Assembly: GCA_020427005.1 (NCBI GenBank)
Contig: JAGQOY010000004.1
Span: forward strand, 1-64,000
DNA: 64,000 nucleotides
Reading direction: 5' to 3'
Source: Planctomycetales bacterium
Lineage (GTDB): Bacteria; Planctomycetota; Planctomycetia; Pirellulales; Pirellulaceae
Made by a program: the position numbers and the translations under genes. The stretch's first letter is position 1. Each line of letters starts with the position of its first letter. Below the pieces are notes generated by a model, which made no database searches, was not told the origin of the DNA, and worked only from the letters and a program-made list of their open reading frames with translations. Positions 15,599-28,393 of the stretch are shown in pieces.

Positions 15599-17830
15599 TC
15601 AATCTTGCCAAAACTGTAGCCAATCATCTAATGATTGAAAGCCTGCACTCTTCCAACGTTTGGGCGCCTTATATGTTCGAGCGTCAAGAAAATTGCCAGC
15701 AGGGTTATGTTGGCAATTTGATTCATGCCAAGTCAAGACTTGCTTGACCAAGGCGCGAATATCAGCGGATTTATCTAGGGCAGGCGCTCGGTTAGAAAAA
15801 CCCGTAAGTGTCAGCACGCTCGAGCCTTCAAACTGGCAATCCGCGGCTTTAATTTCGATTCTACGCTCAGGTTTTCTCGTCAAAGCAAAATCGATTGCCG
15901 TACGACAAAGGAAGACACTGTCGATCAACTCCAGAGTTGTATTGGGCTGTGTAGCAACTCCTACTGGAGGATAGACTACTCCAACACCGACATCGGATCG
16001 CAAGCTACAATGTCGCAAAGTAGCGTGACTTTGAAGTGCCATCCAACCAAACGCAAAATCTCCACCAAAAATACCGCTATCCTGAATTGTTGCATCGCCA
16101 GCAACTCCAACTACAGCGCCAGTTTGATTTGAAGAAATCTCGCAATTCTCAATCAATAGATTGGTTCCAACGGAGCCGAAAACGACAGAGGAAATCCTCC
16201 CTTCGGAAAACAAAGGCACATTTTCTTTAGGCCGCCAGTCGATGGTTAGACCACGCAGCGTCAGGTCAGAATTGGCTCGAATCAGGAATTTGGCTGCGCT
16301 CCCATCGTTTGGATCCTGGCAAGTTATCTGAGGTCGACTTCCTTCGGCTGCCTCAATTGTTAGTTGCTTTTCCTGAATAACAATTCCCGATGCTTGACAG
16401 TCCCCTCCCACGCGAATGGTCGCTCCGTTCGGTGCAACCGCGATAGCTTCGACCAGTTCGGAATAGATCTCATCACTTCCTTCTATCCATATTCCGGTCC
16501 GTGCGATGCCTCGTACCGCCGGTACCGAAGTGTCCTCAGCGAACTCACTCACTGCCCGTGATTGGATGTTGGATATTTGTGTTCCCGTCGGTTGTTGTTC
16601 GGGAAACAACCAAGGCTTGGCCAGTAAACCGAACAGGACTACCAATCCAGTTAGTCCAATTATAAGTGTCGCGGCCCGTTGATTTGGTTGAGTAGTGAGA
16701 GGGGCGGCTAAACTTTGTTGATCAATCAACGCAATGAGATCTTCCGCAGATTGGATTCTCTCCGACGGATCCTTTGCCAATAAGCGAAGAATGCAACTGG
16801 ATAACCATTCCGGAACATCCGGTCGTTGCGATGCTGGAGATACAGGCTCTGACTGTCGAATCATTTCCAGCAAGGCATAAGCATCTTGATGATCAAAGGG
16901 CAACTTGCCGGTTACCATCCGATAAAGGATGGTGCCAAGACTAAACAAATCGCTCCGATGATCGATTGCATTTCCACGCGATTGTTCAGGAGACATGTAG
17001 GCAGGTGTGCCGGCAATGAGTTGCGTAATCGTCAAATCTGCCTGTGGACGTTTTGCCAATCCAAAATCGGCAATTAGTAGCTGGTTGGTATTCTCTTGCA
17101 ACAATATATTGGCTGGTTTCAAATCCCTGTGAATGACGCCAGCGGTATGCGCCGTCGCCAGCCCTTTGGCAATTTGGCGGGCATAGTCAATACATAGTGG
17201 CAAAGGAAGGGGTTCAGATTGTTGCAAGCGTTGTTGGAGCGATTGTCCATCTACAAACTGCTGAACGATTACAGGCACGCCTTCAACTACGGATACGCCA
17301 TAAACACTTAGAATGTTTTCATGCTGTAAGTTGGCAATTGCTTGAGCTTCACGTAAAAGACGATCATCGCCTCCATTGTCGTAGTGTTGAGGTAAAAGCT
17401 GTTTGATCGCGACTCGCCGCTGTAAGTGCTGATCATAACCCTCATAGACAATTCCCATCCCACCTCGCCCAAGTTCACGCACGATACGAATACCGCTAAG
17501 TCCAGCTACTGGCGAAAGGAGGTAATCACGTGCAATGGAGTCACTGTTGGAGTTTGGTGGGACCGATGGTTGGTTCGAAGTATCTGTAAAAATATCTTGT
17601 TCAACGACTGCTACCAATTGTGCCATCACACCCAAGAGCCGTTCGGACTTTGGTCGACTCGGGCAAGGCACATTCCCAATTGGCCAGTCGGATGCGTGGC
17701 AAATGCTCTCCCAACGCTGGCGTAGTTCGATGTCGGTCTCAATGGCGTTTTCCAACGCATTCTGTTCGGGTTCCTCCAGTTCTCCTCGCAGCAATTTCAG
17801 CAATCGGGAATCGGTGACGGGATTTGTCAT
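15599..17830 (-). CDS. membrane Ser/Thr protein kinase with extracytoplasmic beta-helix domain
   Basis: The product (about 743 aa) has a helical N-terminal part of about 110 residues, then a Hanks-type kinase domain (about 115-370): LGRGGMGIVYEG glycine loop, VAIKQL catalytic Lys, VIHRDLKPANILL and ADFGLAKR, and the MSPEQ activation-end motif. One membrane helix (about 386-405) leads to an outer domain that resembles a right-handed parallel beta-helix (LTLRGLTIDWR, LLIENCEISSNQTGAVVG). The frame opens at GTG 17842, but ATG 17830 overlaps the sigma factor stop as ATGA and is the better start. Sigma factor-kinase pairs of this kind are usual in planctomycetes. I infer a sensor kinase whose outer domain binds a surface or carbohydrate ligand. 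Confidence 0.87.
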   Translation of the reverse strand: MTNPVTDSRLLKLLRGELEEPEQNALENAIETDIELRQRWESICHASDWPIGNVPCPSRPKSERLLGVMAQLVAVVEQDIFTDTSNQPSVPPNSNSDSIARDYLLSPVAGLSGIRIVRELGRGGMGIVYEGYDQHLQRRVAIKQLLPQHYDNGGDDRLLREAQAIANLQHENILSVYGVSVVEGVPVIVQQFVDGQSLQQRLQQSEPLPLPLCIDYARQIAKGLATAHTAGVIHRDLKPANILLQENTNQLLIADFGLAKRPQADLTITQLIAGTPAYMSPEQSRGNAIDHRSDLFSLGTILYRMVTGKLPFDHQDAYALLEMIRQSEPVSPASQRPDVPEWLSSCILRLLAKDPSERIQSAEDLIALIDQQSLAAPLTTQPNQRAATLIIGLTGLVVLFGLLAKPWLFPEQQPTGTQISNIQSRAVSEFAEDTSVPAVRGIARTGIWIEGSDEIYSELVEAIAVAPNGATIRVGGDCQASGIVIQEKQLTIEAAEGSRPQITCQDPNDGSAAKFLIRANSDLTLRGLTIDWRPKENVPLFSEGRISSVVFGSVGTNLLIENCEISSNQTGAVVGVAGDATIQDSGIFGGDFAFGWMALQSHATLRHCSLRSDVGVGVVYPPVGVATQPNTTLELIDSVFLCRTAIDFALTRKPERRIEIKAADCQFEGSSVLTLTGFSNRAPALDKSADIRALVKQVLTWHESNCQHNPAGNFLDARTYKAPKRWKSAGFQSLDDWLQFWQD

Positions 17831-18426
17831 CGCGTGAACCACTCGTTCTCAGTCTTCAGAATTTCTTCGCGGATGCGTGCTAGAACTCGCGAACGTGCCA
17901 CATACACGGCTCCCGCGGATTTCCCCAGTTGTCGGGCTACTTGTCCAATTTCTAGTCCCTCGACCGTAGTCAACCAAAATGCACTCCAGGTAGAACCTTG
18001 GAATTCATGGCGAATTCGGTCGGCAGCCCAATGAAACTCGCTCAACTTGCACTGGGCCTCCCAAGCCTCATCGAGCGTGTCCATTGGCAATTGGTTCAAC
18101 AAGTCGAGCGTCGCGGTATCACCACTTCCCTGGTGTTGTCGCGAATGCTTCTCAAAGTGTTTGCTAAGATGATTACGCAGTACGGTTACCAGCCAACCTC
18201 GAAAAGTGCCACGCTGAGGGTCGTATTCAAAAGTTCGCAATGAACGCATCAAACCAAACATGGCATCTTGGGTCAAATCGGCTGCGTCTGCATCTTGTAA
18301 TCCATGCTGGACTGCATATGTATAAACCATTGGGGCGTACAAATTAACGAACTCCTCCCAAGCCTTGCGATCACCGACATCGCGCACGCGCGCAAGCAGA
18401 CTTGGACGAGTGTCGACAAATTTCAT
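17827..18426 (-). CDS. ECF-type RNA polymerase sigma factor
   Basis: The 199-aa protein has sigma region 2 (about residues 20-85: RKAWEEFVNLYAPMVYTYA, DLTQDAMFGLMRSL, GTFRGWLVTVLRNHL) and region 4 (about 140-195: TWSAFWLTTVEGLEIGQVA, RQLGKSAGAVYVARSR, VLARIREEI). It resembles planctomycete ECF factors found directly before Ser/Thr kinase genes. Its TGA overlaps the kinase ATG, so the two are co-translated. No classical anti-sigma gene follows; in such pairs the kinase is thought to replace one. The target promoters are unknown. The giant RTX gene lies upstream on the same strand (its stop is at 18598), 170 nt away, with a hairpin between the two. Confidence 0.9.
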   Translation of the reverse strand: MKFVDTRPSLLARVRDVGDRKAWEEFVNLYAPMVYTYAVQHGLQDADAADLTQDAMFGLMRSLRTFEYDPQRGTFRGWLVTVLRNHLSKHFEKHSRQHQGSGDTATLDLLNQLPMDTLDEAWEAQCKLSEFHWAADRIRHEFQGSTWSAFWLTTVEGLEIGQVARQLGKSAGAVYVARSRVLARIREEILKTENEWFTR

Positions 18427-18571
18427 CCTTGCAACCCGTGGTCAGATTAGCACTCGAACGTAAGTGATTACGTCTAATATTAATCCACATGCAGATTGGT
18501 GTCAGCGGTCTCGTCATTTCTTTAGCTGGCTCCTAGCAATGATTGCTGTACCGTTTCAGAACTTCTTCTAA

Positions 18572-18589
18572 AACCCGTAAAAACGGGTT
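18572..18589 (-). terminator. hairpin after the giant RTX/dockerin gene
   Basis: AACCCGT (18572-18578) pairs with ACGGGTT (18583-18589) around a 4-nt loop. Read on the minus strand it lies 9 nt beyond the stop of the 3034-codon gene (18598) and is followed by TTAG rather than a long U-run. It is a plausible intrinsic terminator separating that gene from the sigma factor gene. Confidence 0.6.
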
Positions 18590-18597
18590 AGAGCAGG

Positions 18598-21500
18598 TTA
18601 ATTCCTGCCTGAAGTCCGCGTTCTACGAGATCTCAATTCGTCTACTGCCGTGAGGAAAAACTCGCTGTAATCGACTGTCCAGCCGATTCGAGATTCCCTC
18701 GGCGGGATTTGCGGTTCAACACGACTTGCACGAAGGTCGGTGATTTCACTCTCACCCAAACTACCGGCATTTAAAAAGTTGATGACCTGCAAAACATCTG
18801 CAGGGCTAATCCATCCATCATCATTTACATCCGGATAGTATTTTCCTTCAGGTCCATCGTCAGCCAACAATCTTCCACCGTTCCTATTGAGGTCATTAAT
18901 CATTAGCAGTGCATCCAAAGGAGTCACAAACCCATCATCATTCGTGTCAATTTCACGATTTGCGTTTCGCCACCGGTTGTCACCATAGATTACAAACTGG
19001 ACTATGGCCTCGGCTTGGAATACTAGGTTATCAACGACGTAAACCAGCTCTTCGGTTAGAAATTCTCCGCGTTTAAGTTGTCGGAAGGCACTGACACCCA
19101 AAGTTGAGTAGATGATTGTGCCGTCAGAATGGGCTTGAACCCTTGCTCCCAACGGGCTAATGAATTCCAGCGGCAAGTCCCTAGGAACGGAGCGACCATC
19201 CAGAGCAGCCAAGAAACCTGGGACCTCCCCCATCAAATTGCTGTCGTTCGACAGGAGGTTCCCTTCGGCACCCCTATGTTTGCGACCTTGAAGCTGATCG
19301 TCCAAGGCTTGCAGGCCAGGCTGGGTTACCCTCAGATAGACATTGTTTCCGAAGACTGGTTGGCTAGTAATTGCCGAAGTTAGGGGGGTTGCAGCTTCTG
19401 ACCATGCGACGTAGGGAAAACTTCCTAAATATCCATCGCGTGGAACCTCCAAGCTCAAGTCTTGTATTGAACCACCCGTTTCGCTGAGTCCTTGACCGCT
19501 GGCATCATGATGTTCGAGTTCGCTCAAAACGTATGGACCCGGGCTAGTATCCCGGTCACGGGAAAGAATAAAGATACTGGATTTGTTTTGGCCAGCAAAA
19601 ACTCCGTCATCTTGCCATGCAACAAAGCTACCTGCGTAGGACATCGCGACTCGGGGTTGAGCAGCAAAGCCTAAAGTATTGGAGACGGTTGTCGCCGATA
19701 GTTGGGGAGTTTCACCAAGGTAATTGGGTATCAACTGCTCTACAGGCGGAGTTGGACCGTCCAATGGGATTCGTATTATGACGCCATCGACCTGATTCTC
19801 CCTTTGGCTAGAAAACTCCCAAGCAACAACGATGTCGGTTGCCAATTGTTCCTCACCTAGCACGCCTCTCTCAGTGATGAACTGTATACCCACGTCGGGA
19901 TTCTGTGTATCACCTTCAGTTACCGTAAACAGGGCTGGAGTTGTCCAGCTCGAACTGATGACATATTCTTGTGCGTTAGCGTTGGGTACTCCTGGACACA
20001 ATATTGACTCATCCGCGCTTTCGCCGGTGACTTGGAATACGGCGATATCCTGGTTGGCGGCTGAACCATACGCCAATGCCACAACTGCTCGGAATTCAAC
20101 GGCCGCGGCATCGAAACTCTTCACGTCGATATTTCCGGGTAAACGCTGAATTCCTCCCACAGGCCTAAATGCACTGACACAGGCGGGTATATGAGTGTAC
20201 TGACTTATCGCCAGAGCAGTTAGGTTTGCACCTTGATTATCATCCAACCAGAACAATAGTCCGCTGTGATTGCCAAATGGCACGAATTGAGCATGGTCGG
20301 CTGTTCCTGTCTGGCCAGGATTGGCCACCCGCGCCCAGTTGGTGTCCTCGCGAGCTACTTCAATCGTGCTAGTGCCATCTGAGGCAATACTGGTCCAGGC
20401 AACTACAAGGGAGTCACTTGAGTCCGACTTGAACAGGGTCGGACGGCGCGATTGATTGGAGTCGTTGCTAATGCCACCACCCGACGCCGAGTCGTAAGGG
20501 CCAAAACCGATCAGCGGAGTCCAGGCACCAACGCCATTGTTGTGATAGGCCACATAGATTTCCGAGTTGCCATTACGCCAATCAACCCAAGCTACATACA
20601 CGCCGGTTTCTGTAGTGAAGATCGACTGTTCGAAGCCTCCCATTTCGGTCAATCCTCCATCGGTCGCAGAACGACTTAATTCAGCCCATAGACCACGGTG
20701 CTCAGGACCTTGTGGCATGGCGAACCCCGTATCGACTGGAACTTCCGTTCCGTTAATAAGTGACCCTACATGCGTCCCACTACGCACGATGTTGATACCG
20801 GCACCGCCATCGATAATATCTCCACCGCCGAGACCGTAGATTTCATCATCTCCATCGCCACCATACAAAAAATCGCCAAAATAGATGGAGTCGCTCGGTT
20901 TGAGATCATCTGTACCATCGTCCGAGCCAATCAGAATGTCATTGCCCTGGTCACCGTATAGGATATTTGTAATTCCGTTTCCAGCAAACAAGTAGTCATC
21001 GCCTTGACCACCGGAGATTGTGTCTTGTCCATCGTCGCCATAAAGGGAGTCATTACCATCGTCTCCATCAAGAATGTCATCGCCACCGCCACCTTCTAGC
21101 GTATCATTCCCCTCATCCCCACTCAGTGTGTCATCTCCGAGTTCACCGTAAAGTCGGTCATTGCCTCTTCCACCTCGGATTGTGTCGTTTTGTGTACCTC
21201 CATAAATCACATCATCGTCATCACCCCCTTGGATCGTATCTGAGCCTGAGTAACCGATAATCAGGTCATCTCCCTCGTCGCCAAACATCAGATCATTACC
21301 GCTGCCGCCTCGCATGGTGTCATTGCCAGTGCCACCATAAAGTGTGTCTTCGCCTTCATCGCCATAGAGAAAATCGGACTGATCATTGCCGGCTATCAGA
21401 TCGTCGCCGAGGTCGCCCATTAATGTGTCTATGCCATCGTTGCCGTATAGAAAGTCACTACCATCGTTGCCTTCAATTCGATCATTACCTCGCCCACCGT

Positions 21501-24500
21501 CAATCAAATCGACATCTGGGCCGCCGTCTATCGTGTCGCTGCCGTCGTCACCGTAGATCGTGTCTGCTCCAGCCTGACCTGAGATTTGGTCATCACCAGC
21601 GCTACCACGAATAAAATCGTTGTGCGGGCCCCCAAAAATCGAATCGCTACCAGCGCCACCATACAACCAATTTGGAAGGTCTATTCCACCATCGACCGGG
21701 GACCAAACCGACCAAAGCTGGAAACCGTAGATCGTGTCGACGTCATCGTCTCCATAGATAGTGTCTCCACCCTCATTTCCTAACAATATATCTGCGCCCT
21801 CGCCGCCAAAGATCAAGTCATCACTTGGCCCACCGGCAATGCGATCGGAACCGGAGCCACCGCGAAGGACATCCACGTCAGTTATTCCATGAGGTAAATC
21901 GGCGGTTAGCAGATCCTGAGCGCAACCATAGATTGTGTCTGCATCGGGTCCACCGTCGATTTGGTCATCGCCAAAGCCGCCCAAAATTATGTCTGGGCCA
22001 TCTTCTCCATACAGCTCATCATTGTCATCGCCTCCAGAAACAAAGTCGCCACCCAATCCCGCATAGATTACATCCTTACCACTACCTCCAAGGATAGTGT
22101 CGGAGCCAGCACGACCGTAAACCAAATCATCCCCTAACCCACCATCAATTTCATCATCTCCGCCTTCCCCATCAATTTCATCCGAGTCGTCTTGCCCATT
22201 TAGCTTATCGCCATCCTCGCCTCCGTTGAGGTAGTCCATCCCGCGACCGCCGTTCAACTCATCACTGTCCTTGCGTCCCCATAACCGATCATCTCCATCA
22301 TCTCCATAAAGAAAATCTCCACCGTCACCGCCATCGATAACATCGTCTCCTTGCTCACCTCGAATGGTATCAATACCTGCGTTACCATAGATCACATCGG
22401 GACCAGCACCTGCCTCGATGTAGTCATCATCATCTCCACCATAGATCTGGTCAGCCTGTGCACCGCCGATGATAGTATCGTTACCATCATCCCCGTACGC
22501 TTTGTTTCTACCGCTGCCAGTTTCGATATGATCTGAATCGTCACCACCGAACAGCGTGTCATCACCCTCTTGACCAAAAATTCGATCCTGGCCTGCATCT
22601 CCGTAAATAAGATCGTTTCCTGTGCCACCCACCAGGATGTCATCGTTATCTCCACCGTGCAATTCATCATTGCCACGTCCTCCATCGATAAAGTCGATGC
22701 TACTTCCTCCCTGGATTACATCATCGCCATCTCCACCATAAAGGATCGTTGGTTTGTTAACGTTTATGAGAATGATGGTGTCGTCTCGTGAGCCGCCATC
22801 TGCTTCAATATTGACTACTTGATTCACATCAAAAAATTGAGCTTTGCCAAACGCAGAGACAACTAGTTCATTGCCAATAACTGTAACTGTATAGGCTTCT
22901 TCCTCAACGTTCGGGCTCACATCGCGCTGGTGTGCTTCAGGTCCCATGAAAAGGGTTAGCGTTCCAGTAGACGGATTCAAACCTGCAAGGATTGCTGGTG
23001 GCGGGGGATTGTAGAATGGGCACGAGAGAACAGTCCGGCCTTGAGCCAATGTGGCTTCTGTAATAGGTAGTTCGTATTTGAAAATTCCCGCCTTGGCGCG
23101 AGCTTCTAGGGCCACGCCGACCTGGCCGTTTAATGCAAAGCACCCGTCGGCAGAAGATAGATCACGGCCACGCATCTTGCCATCATGATCATGATCCAAC
23201 AAATCGAGTCCTATTTCGGAAAATACGCCTCCCCCGACGACCAGCGATACGCCGACCCCTAATACTTCCCCGCCGATGCCTGCACCTGCAAACAGGTCAC
23301 CGTGTATGTAAAGCTCGTTGACATCACCGCCCGTACCATCTGCATTCTCCCGATCGCTGACATAAAAGCCTTGGAAAAGATCCTGCAGATCGCGAGATTC
23401 CGCATAGGCAGCGAATCCAGCAGTGTCTAAGCCAACCTTCAGGTTCGTGCCAATTTCCAGTCCACCAAAGATACTAGCCAAAATGCCGGGGAATACTGGA
23501 AAGTTGAAGCCTACCGGAAACGACACGGTCACACTCGGTAAGTCCCATGTGATTAAGTTTGCCTCTCCAATTCCCAGCAACCAGCCCATGGTATTTAGTG
23601 GATCTTCGATAATGGGTAGCTGCAAAACACCCGGTGAGGCCTTCAGTTCACTCGCAACATGTGAGGCCGCCCCCGTTGCACTGAATTGACGCTCGAGATC
23701 GCTCCGCGGTTGGGCTTGGTTCAACACTGCCGAATCCAGGTGACTTCGCCTGGCGTCGTATTGAGGGCTGTTAGAGCCACCAAAAGTAATCTGTCCCAGC
23801 TGAAGTGAAATACCCGATCCCATATCGGCCTGAATAGCGTTCAAGATACGATGGATGGTTGTCAGAGTATCGATAAAGTCAGCTAAGGATTCGATTGAGT
23901 GTCGGATCTGAGAATCGCTGGGAAGCGACTTTGCAAATTCCTGGGCCAAGTTGTTGAAGCTGACCGGTGACTCAGTGTAATCGCTTAATCCGGGCAGGGG
24001 CTTTGTTAATAGGTCAATGGCTGGAGTGATCGGTTGAACTATCTTTTGAATGGCATCGAAAAATGGCAGAATAACCTCTTCCAGCAGCCGACCGAGATGT
24101 AGTTGTATTCCCTCGTAGGTGACTTCTGGCGGGTTGTGGCTTTCGAATCCAATTCCGTCAAATTCCCAGTCAACGCTCAAGCCGGTTTCCAACGAAGGAA
24201 GCCACTCATTCGCCACCGCTTCGACGGAAAATCGAAGGTGTGCTTGCCCCTCCAACCCCGATGTATGGGCATCCACCAGTGAGCCTTCCCCAAGCTCATT
24301 AAGGAATAATTTGTTGTCGCCGCTGGGCTCAGTTAGGTCAATCACGTATTCGGCATGAAACGCACTTTGCCCCGGAGCAGGAGCAGATGCTGTAGCGATG
24401 ACCTCAAAGAAACCAAGCTTACCCGTTGCTTGTCCTAGCATATCTACGTCAATTGCCAAACTGATTTGATCGCTATCGGTCTCTACATAGAATCCTTCGT

Positions 24501-27500
24501 TCACATCAAGGACAAAGGTAACTCGAAAGTTGTAACTGCCCACAACTTGCAACTGACCCAAGAGGTCGATCCCAAGAGCGGGAAGCCCTAGGTCAGTGTG
24601 AACGGTTTCCTTTTCCAATATGGGAGCAGCACTAATATCGAGTGTCAGCTTGACCTGAGTTGGTGACGCAATGTCGATTTGGACGAAATCGCCGTTAGGA
24701 TAGCCTAGGAAGGATTGAAGAGCTCCCTCGATCGCTGTTTCAATATCACTTACTGAGAACGAACTAAGCACATTCAAAGCTGTGTCAATGGTTTCATGAA
24801 GCTGCTCAATAAAGTTGGTCACCTGTTCCAATTTGTCGCCGACAAGTGGATAGGATTGTCGTAGAACCTCTTGAGCAACATGTTCGCTTACCTGCCGAAA
24901 CCAAGTATCCAGTGACTCGGACAGGGCGCTCATGTTCACTTGAAGATCGAGCCCCTGTCGCATCTGAGGAAAGTTCGGGCTGGATAACATCACTGTTGAA
25001 CTGGCGGGGTTGTTCAAGTTATTAATACGGAAGGTCAATCGGTCTGCTTCCGGAGTTCCCGTATGGTCAGGCACCACTCGAAAATCCGCAGCCAATCTTC
25101 CTAATGCAGTTTGGGTTGGGATAAAGGACTCCAAGTCGCTAATCAACACTCGACCAACATTGATCGGAATTGCACTAAAAAACTGGGCTGGATGGGATGG
25201 GTCAGGACTTGTCAAGTTTTGAGCAATAACGACAGAACCATTGTTGAGAGTCAGCCCCAACGCACCGGCTGCCCCAGTTACTCGAACCGCCGAACCGGTT
25301 GCGGGAGCGGAATTGACATAAATGGTACGTTCAAGATGCGATTGCGATGTCAGGTAGCCGCCAGGCAGACTTCGTGCTCCTGGACCGTTCGGAGGATCGA
25401 ACTCCAGGCCCAAGACTAGATGCGAGAATGACGTCGTGGGTAAAGAGGCCTTTTGCCCTATCAGATCATCGGTATCAGCCACATTGACATTGTCGGTGTA
25501 ATCAAACAGAGATTGAAAGCCTAGGCCGACATCAACCGTAGAGTCCACTTCGGCGCTAGCATCCACCAACCAAGATAATATTCCCGATGTCGCATCGTAG
25601 GCCAAGTCAGATGCGAACTGGACCGCCGACCCGCCCAAGGATACTTGCAAACTTTCCACGAGCTCAGGCGCATCCTGCACAACACGTCGCGTTAGTCCCA
25701 GGGCTGTATCAGCGTGTTCCACGGCATCGGTCAGTGCGTCGGCAATACGGTCTTGTTGCAGTGGGCCAAAGTCATCCAGGGAAATCCCGAGAGTGGCTAC
25801 CGCCGCATCGCCTTCCGAGTCCCAGTTTTGCGTGCCAACAATGGCCAGACCAAGTGTTTCGGCTAAACCTTCAAAACTGACATCTTGAAAGTTGAGCAGG
25901 TCGGGTGTGTTTGTGGTGGTTTCAATCATCCCTCCAGCTATGTCGTTGACACTTGCAACAATCGAAGCATCAGCGGCCAAACCGAAAAGATTACCCATCA
26001 CCGACAATCCCGGGACTCGTAGAGAAACCTCCCCGATCCATTGAATCGGGTTCACCAAGATGTCGCCTAGATGGCTGAACGACGTGTTTAAATTGCGCAA
26101 GGTTAGAGAAGTTAACCCGTTTAGGTCACCAATCTCAATTTGTGTTGAAAAATGTCCCGCGAGTATGGCATTGATGAACGCTAGGCCTAACCCTCCATAA
26201 GCAGCGTTACCGGAAAGCAGGACTGCTTGTGTACCGTAATTGGTCCGGACACTCAAATGTTCTACAGCAATGCGGTCCAGGAATGAGACCTCAGTAAGCC
26301 CGAAGTCGCTTGCGTCACTGAGATTCACCGATACAACTAGATTCAAAGTACCTGCACCAGTTATGACTGCCTCGGTATTACTATCTAAACCCAGAGTGTC
26401 ATCAACAGTAACTCGCGTGTTCCTCGATTGCAGTTCTTGTTCAGGCAAATCCTGGATAATTGTCAATACGATCTTGTTGGTTTCAGGATGGTAGTCGATG
26501 CCAATGCCGGAATACGGGAAATTGCCAACATTGTCAAATGCCGGATTACCATCTTCGTCACGCAGATTTGCTGTAAAGCCCGACATGCCTTGACCTAAAT
26601 CGTATACCGAGCCGGTCGAGGCGCTGGCAGCGAATGGAATGGGAATGTCGTACTCGCTGGAATTACTCAGTCCAGTCAGCCAAGCCTGAAAGTTTTCCAT
26701 GCCTGCTACAATCTCGCCACTTGTAATATTTCCGAAAAGGAAGAGCTCGTCGAAGTTCGGGCTAAACGTGATAACCGGAGAGAATCCAAGCCAGTTGCCA
26801 ATTGCTGTAACATATGTTGAGCCAGCCAAACGCCATTGTCCGAGACCGACATCTAGATTAAACGTGGCGTTGAAATTGTTGTTGCCAATCGAAGAGCTCA
26901 GTAACTCGTTGACCTCTAAAGTATTGATTTCCGTCAAGCGTAGAGATGGAGTGGTGGTTGGTTGACTAACCTGAAGATCCAGATTGGCGGCAAGCACAAC
27001 ATCTGGAACGCTGGCCTCCAGAATGCCCAGGTTTATTAGGAAAGGATGGAACACCGTATCGGCGCGTATGGAGCTGGAGATGGAAAAATCTCGCACAAAG
27101 ACTGCTTGCTCGATATCTAGTGCTGGATCGAGAGTAAATCCAAACTGGTATTGAACATCAACAGTGGCGGTTAGATTTAGTTCCAAGCCGTTTTTTGTGT
27201 AGAATGGGCTTGGTAACTCTTGGCTTTCGAATTCAATATTTAAGAATGTTAGGTCGTATTCTCGTTGCAGATGAATGTCGAAAACAATTTGATCGATTGT
27301 TCCGTCAGCCAACCCTCCTTCGATCGACAAGAATGCAGGATTGGTACCCAGGTGGGCAATTAGCGAATCGGTGGATCGTTGATCCACTGGCGTAGCGTCG
27401 AAGTAGTCTTGAATGGGGTTTTGGATTTCATCGCGTAACGTTCGTCCATACGGTCCCAGAATCCCGGGAGTCAACGGTGAACCATCCGCGTTTTTGATGG

Positions 27501-27702
27501 GTCCCAATGGGCTAGAATAGTTCTCCGACTGGTCAATCCGTTCACCAAGACCAGCGAGACTTCTGGACCCCTCAAGTAACGCATTTGAACTATTTTGATC
27601 GAGCTGGAAGTTCGTGTAAGGTCCGGTTAGCATCAACCTGGATTCAAGCAATTCCAAACAACCTCGAAAACGGTTTCGCGAGATTTTCGCATGCGATTTC
27701 AT
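18598..27702 (-). CDS. giant surface protein with RTX calcium-binding repeats and dockerin
   Basis: The 3034-aa protein starts with a basic leader and [13 protein letters not shown], the LEPR-type motif seen at the N-terminus of many planctomycete giant secreted proteins. Residues about 40-1600 are a long repetitive extracellular region with NVDVL-type strands. Residues about 1655-2300 hold about 65 nonapeptides of the GGxGxDxIy type (for example [18 protein letters not shown]), which form calcium-binding beta-rolls in RTX proteins. Residues about 2350-2750 look like a blade or propeller domain ([17 protein letters not shown]). A cadherin-like segment and a dockerin type I with two Ca loops ([24 protein letters not shown]; about 2912-2980) end it. 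Secretion and a structural or adhesive role are inferred. No cohesin gene is seen in the window. Confidence 0.85.
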   Translation of the reverse strand: MKSHAKISRNRFRGCLELLESRLMLTGPYTNFQLDQNSSNALLEGSRSLAGLGERIDQSENYSSPLGPIKNADGSPLTPGILGPYGRTLRDEIQNPIQDYFDATPVDQRSTDSLIAHLGTNPAFLSIEGGLADGTIDQIVFDIHLQREYDLTFLNIEFESQELPSPFYTKNGLELNLTATVDVQYQFGFTLDPALDIEQAVFVRDFSISSSIRADTVFHPFLINLGILEASVPDVVLAANLDLQVSQPTTTPSLRLTEINTLEVNELLSSSIGNNNFNATFNLDVGLGQWRLAGSTYVTAIGNWLGFSPVITFSPNFDELFLFGNITSGEIVAGMENFQAWLTGLSNSSEYDIPIPFAASASTGSVYDLGQGMSGFTANLRDEDGNPAFDNVGNFPYSGIGIDYHPETNKIVLTIIQDLPEQELQSRNTRVTVDDTLGLDSNTEAVITGAGTLNLVVSVNLSDASDFGLTEVSFLDRIAVEHLSVRTNYGTQAVLLSGNAAYGGLGLAFINAILAGHFSTQIEIGDLNGLTSLTLRNLNTSFSHLGDILVNPIQWIGEVSLRVPGLSVMGNLFGLAADASIVASVNDIAGGMIETTTNTPDLLNFQDVSFEGLAETLGLAIVGTQNWDSEGDAAVATLGISLDDFGPLQQDRIADALTDAVEHADTALGLTRRVVQDAPELVESLQVSLGGSAVQFASDLAYDATSGILSWLVDASAEVDSTVDVGLGFQSLFDYTDNVNVADTDDLIGQKASLPTTSFSHLVLGLEFDPPNGPGARSLPGGYLTSQSHLERTIYVNSAPATGSAVRVTGAAGALGLTLNNGSVVIAQNLTSPDPSHPAQFFSAIPINVGRVLISDLESFIPTQTALGRLAADFRVVPDHTGTPEADRLTFRINNLNNPASSTVMLSSPNFPQMRQGLDLQVNMSALSESLDTWFRQVSEHVAQEVLRQSYPLVGDKLEQVTNFIEQLHETIDTALNVLSSFSVSDIETAIEGALQSFLGYPNGDFVQIDIASPTQVKLTLDISAAPILEKETVHTDLGLPALGIDLLGQLQVVGSYNFRVTFVLDVNEGFYVETDSDQISLAIDVDMLGQATGKLGFFEVIATASAPAPGQSAFHAEYVIDLTEPSGDNKLFLNELGEGSLVDAHTSGLEGQAHLRFSVEAVANEWLPSLETGLSVDWEFDGIGFESHNPPEVTYEGIQLHLGRLLEEVILPFFDAIQKIVQPITPAIDLLTKPLPGLSDYTESPVSFNNLAQEFAKSLPSDSQIRHSIESLADFIDTLTTIHRILNAIQADMGSGISLQLGQITFGGSNSPQYDARRSHLDSAVLNQAQPRSDLERQFSATGAASHVASELKASPGVLQLPIIEDPLNTMGWLLGIGEANLITWDLPSVTVSFPVGFNFPVFPGILASIFGGLEIGTNLKVGLDTAGFAAYAESRDLQDLFQGFYVSDRENADGTGGDVNELYIHGDLFAGAGIGGEVLGVGVSLVVGGGVFSEIGLDLLDHDHDGKMRGRDLSSADGCFALNGQVGVALEARAKAGIFKYELPITEATLAQGRTVLSCPFYNPPPPAILAGLNPSTGTLTLFMGPEAHQRDVSPNVEEEAYTVTVIGNELVVSAFGKAQFFDVNQVVNIEADGGSRDDTIILINVNKPTILYGGDGDDVIQGGSSIDFIDGGRGNDELHGGDNDDILVGGTGNDLIYGDAGQDRIFGQEGDDTLFGGDDSDHIETGSGRNKAYGDDGNDTIIGGAQADQIYGGDDDDYIEAGAGPDVIYGNAGIDTIRGEQGDDVIDGGDGGDFLYGDDGDDRLWGRKDSDELNGGRGMDYLNGGEDGDKLNGQDDSDEIDGEGGDDEIDGGLGDDLVYGRAGSDTILGGSGKDVIYAGLGGDFVSGGDDNDELYGEDGPDIILGGFGDDQIDGGPDADTIYGCAQDLLTADLPHGITDVDVLRGGSGSDRIAGGPSDDLIFGGEGADILLGNEGGDTIYGDDDVDTIYGFQLWSVWSPVDGGIDLPNWLYGGAGSDSIFGGPHNDFIRGSAGDDQISGQAGADTIYGDDGSDTIDGGPDVDLIDGGRGNDRIEGNDGSDFLYGNDGIDTLMGDLGDDLIAGNDQSDFLYGDEGEDTLYGGTGNDTMRGGSGNDLMFGDEGDDLIIGYSGSDTIQGGDDDDVIYGGTQNDTIRGGRGNDRLYGELGDDTLSGDEGNDTLEGGGGDDILDGDDGNDSLYGDDGQDTISGGQGDDYLFAGNGITNILYGDQGNDILIGSDDGTDDLKPSDSIYFGDFLYGGDGDDEIYGLGGGDIIDGGAGINIVRSGTHVGSLINGTEVPVDTGFAMPQGPEHRGLWAELSRSATDGGLTEMGGFEQSIFTTETGVYVAWVDWRNGNSEIYVAYHNNGVGAWTPLIGFGPYDSASGGGISNDSNQSRRPTLFKSDSSDSLVVAWTSIASDGTSTIEVAREDTNWARVANPGQTGTADHAQFVPFGNHSGLLFWLDDNQGANLTALAISQYTHIPACVSAFRPVGGIQRLPGNIDVKSFDAAAVEFRAVVALAYGSAANQDIAVFQVTGESADESILCPGVPNANAQEYVISSSWTTPALFTVTEGDTQNPDVGIQFITERGVLGEEQLATDIVVAWEFSSQRENQVDGVIIRIPLDGPTPPVEQLIPNYLGETPQLSATTVSNTLGFAAQPRVAMSYAGSFVAWQDDGVFAGQNKSSIFILSRDRDTSPGPYVLSELEHHDASGQGLSETGGSIQDLSLEVPRDGYLGSFPYVAWSEAATPLTSAITSQPVFGNNVYLRVTQPGLQALDDQLQGRKHRGAEGNLLSNDSNLMGEVPGFLAALDGRSVPRDLPLEFISPLGARVQAHSDGTIIYSTLGVSAFRQLKRGEFLTEELVYVVDNLVFQAEAIVQFVIYGDNRWRNANREIDTNDDGFVTPLDALLMINDLNRNGGRLLADDGPEGKYYPDVNDDGWISPADVLQVINFLNAGSLGESEITDLRASRVEPQIPPRESRIGWTVDYSEFFLTAVDELRSRRTRTSGRN

Positions 27703-28393
27703 ATTTTTGCCTGCAAGGGAATTTGAGGAGCACTCTCTTACAGGTAGTGTGCAAAATCAGAAGATCTTACAGAAAGTTCTGAGAAATTCGTGACAGATAT
27801 GCTCAATTGCTAGAGGATATCTCAGCAACCAATGGCTAGCCCAAGAGATTGGTCCGCATTACTCCAACTCGCATACCATCCGAGGGGTAGTCAAAAAGCG
27901 GTGATTCTCAATGATAGGCTCGGTTGTACCCGGTCCAATTCAACTAGTTGATGGCGAAGCTAAGACCTGACAAGAGGATCTGTTGGGGGCTTTTAACAGA
28001 AGAAGAGTACCACCATGTCTGTTGATGCGTATTACAACAGACTGAGGCCGCTCAAACGCGTGCGAACCAAACTTGCACGCCGAGATTCCGATTGGGCAAA
28101 CTGTGAAATAACGCAAACCTGACGACGTTGATGCTTGCATATAAAAGGAGCGAAGACGAAAGCAGGTATTGACTTCCCCGGACGAACGCTTCGCCACCTC
28201 AGTGCCTAGACCACGGAAAGGTGAGGATTTACCCCTCTCCGCTCGCCTCCGCTCGCGACTCTCCCCAGGGAGAGTGAATCAGGTGAGCAACTAATAGCAA
28301 GGGGCGAATGTCATGTCCTACGGCTCTACTATAACGGGGAAAACACCCGGCGATGTCAATCAAAAATGAATGCACACACCAAGGCTCCGTTGG
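27703..28393. other. 691-nt intergenic region upstream of the giant gene
   Basis: No convincing gene is present. The segment 27703-27790 is the likely leader and promoter region of the giant gene. A GC-rich repeat cluster at 28237-28274 is listed separately. Confidence 0.5.
28237..28274. repeat. tandem 10-nt repeat plus CTCTCCC/GGGAGAG hairpin
   Basis: CTCCGCTCGC occurs twice head to tail (28237-28256), followed by CTCTCCC (28259-28265), a CA loop and GGGAGAG (28268-28274), giving a 7-bp stem. Such CCTCTCCC...GGGAGAG blocks are common dispersed intergenic repeats in planctomycete genomes. Confidence 0.55.

Noticed and set aside
20780..22760. Regular short repeats resembling a CRISPR array
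   Set aside because: The period of 27 nt follows the nonapeptide codons and the units diverge; no constant repeat with unique spacers exists.
20452..22791. Many plus-strand open frames with His/Arg-rich or Ile/Thr-rich peptides
   Set aside because: They are antisense of the RTX repeat region; the periodicity comes from the nonapeptide repeats.
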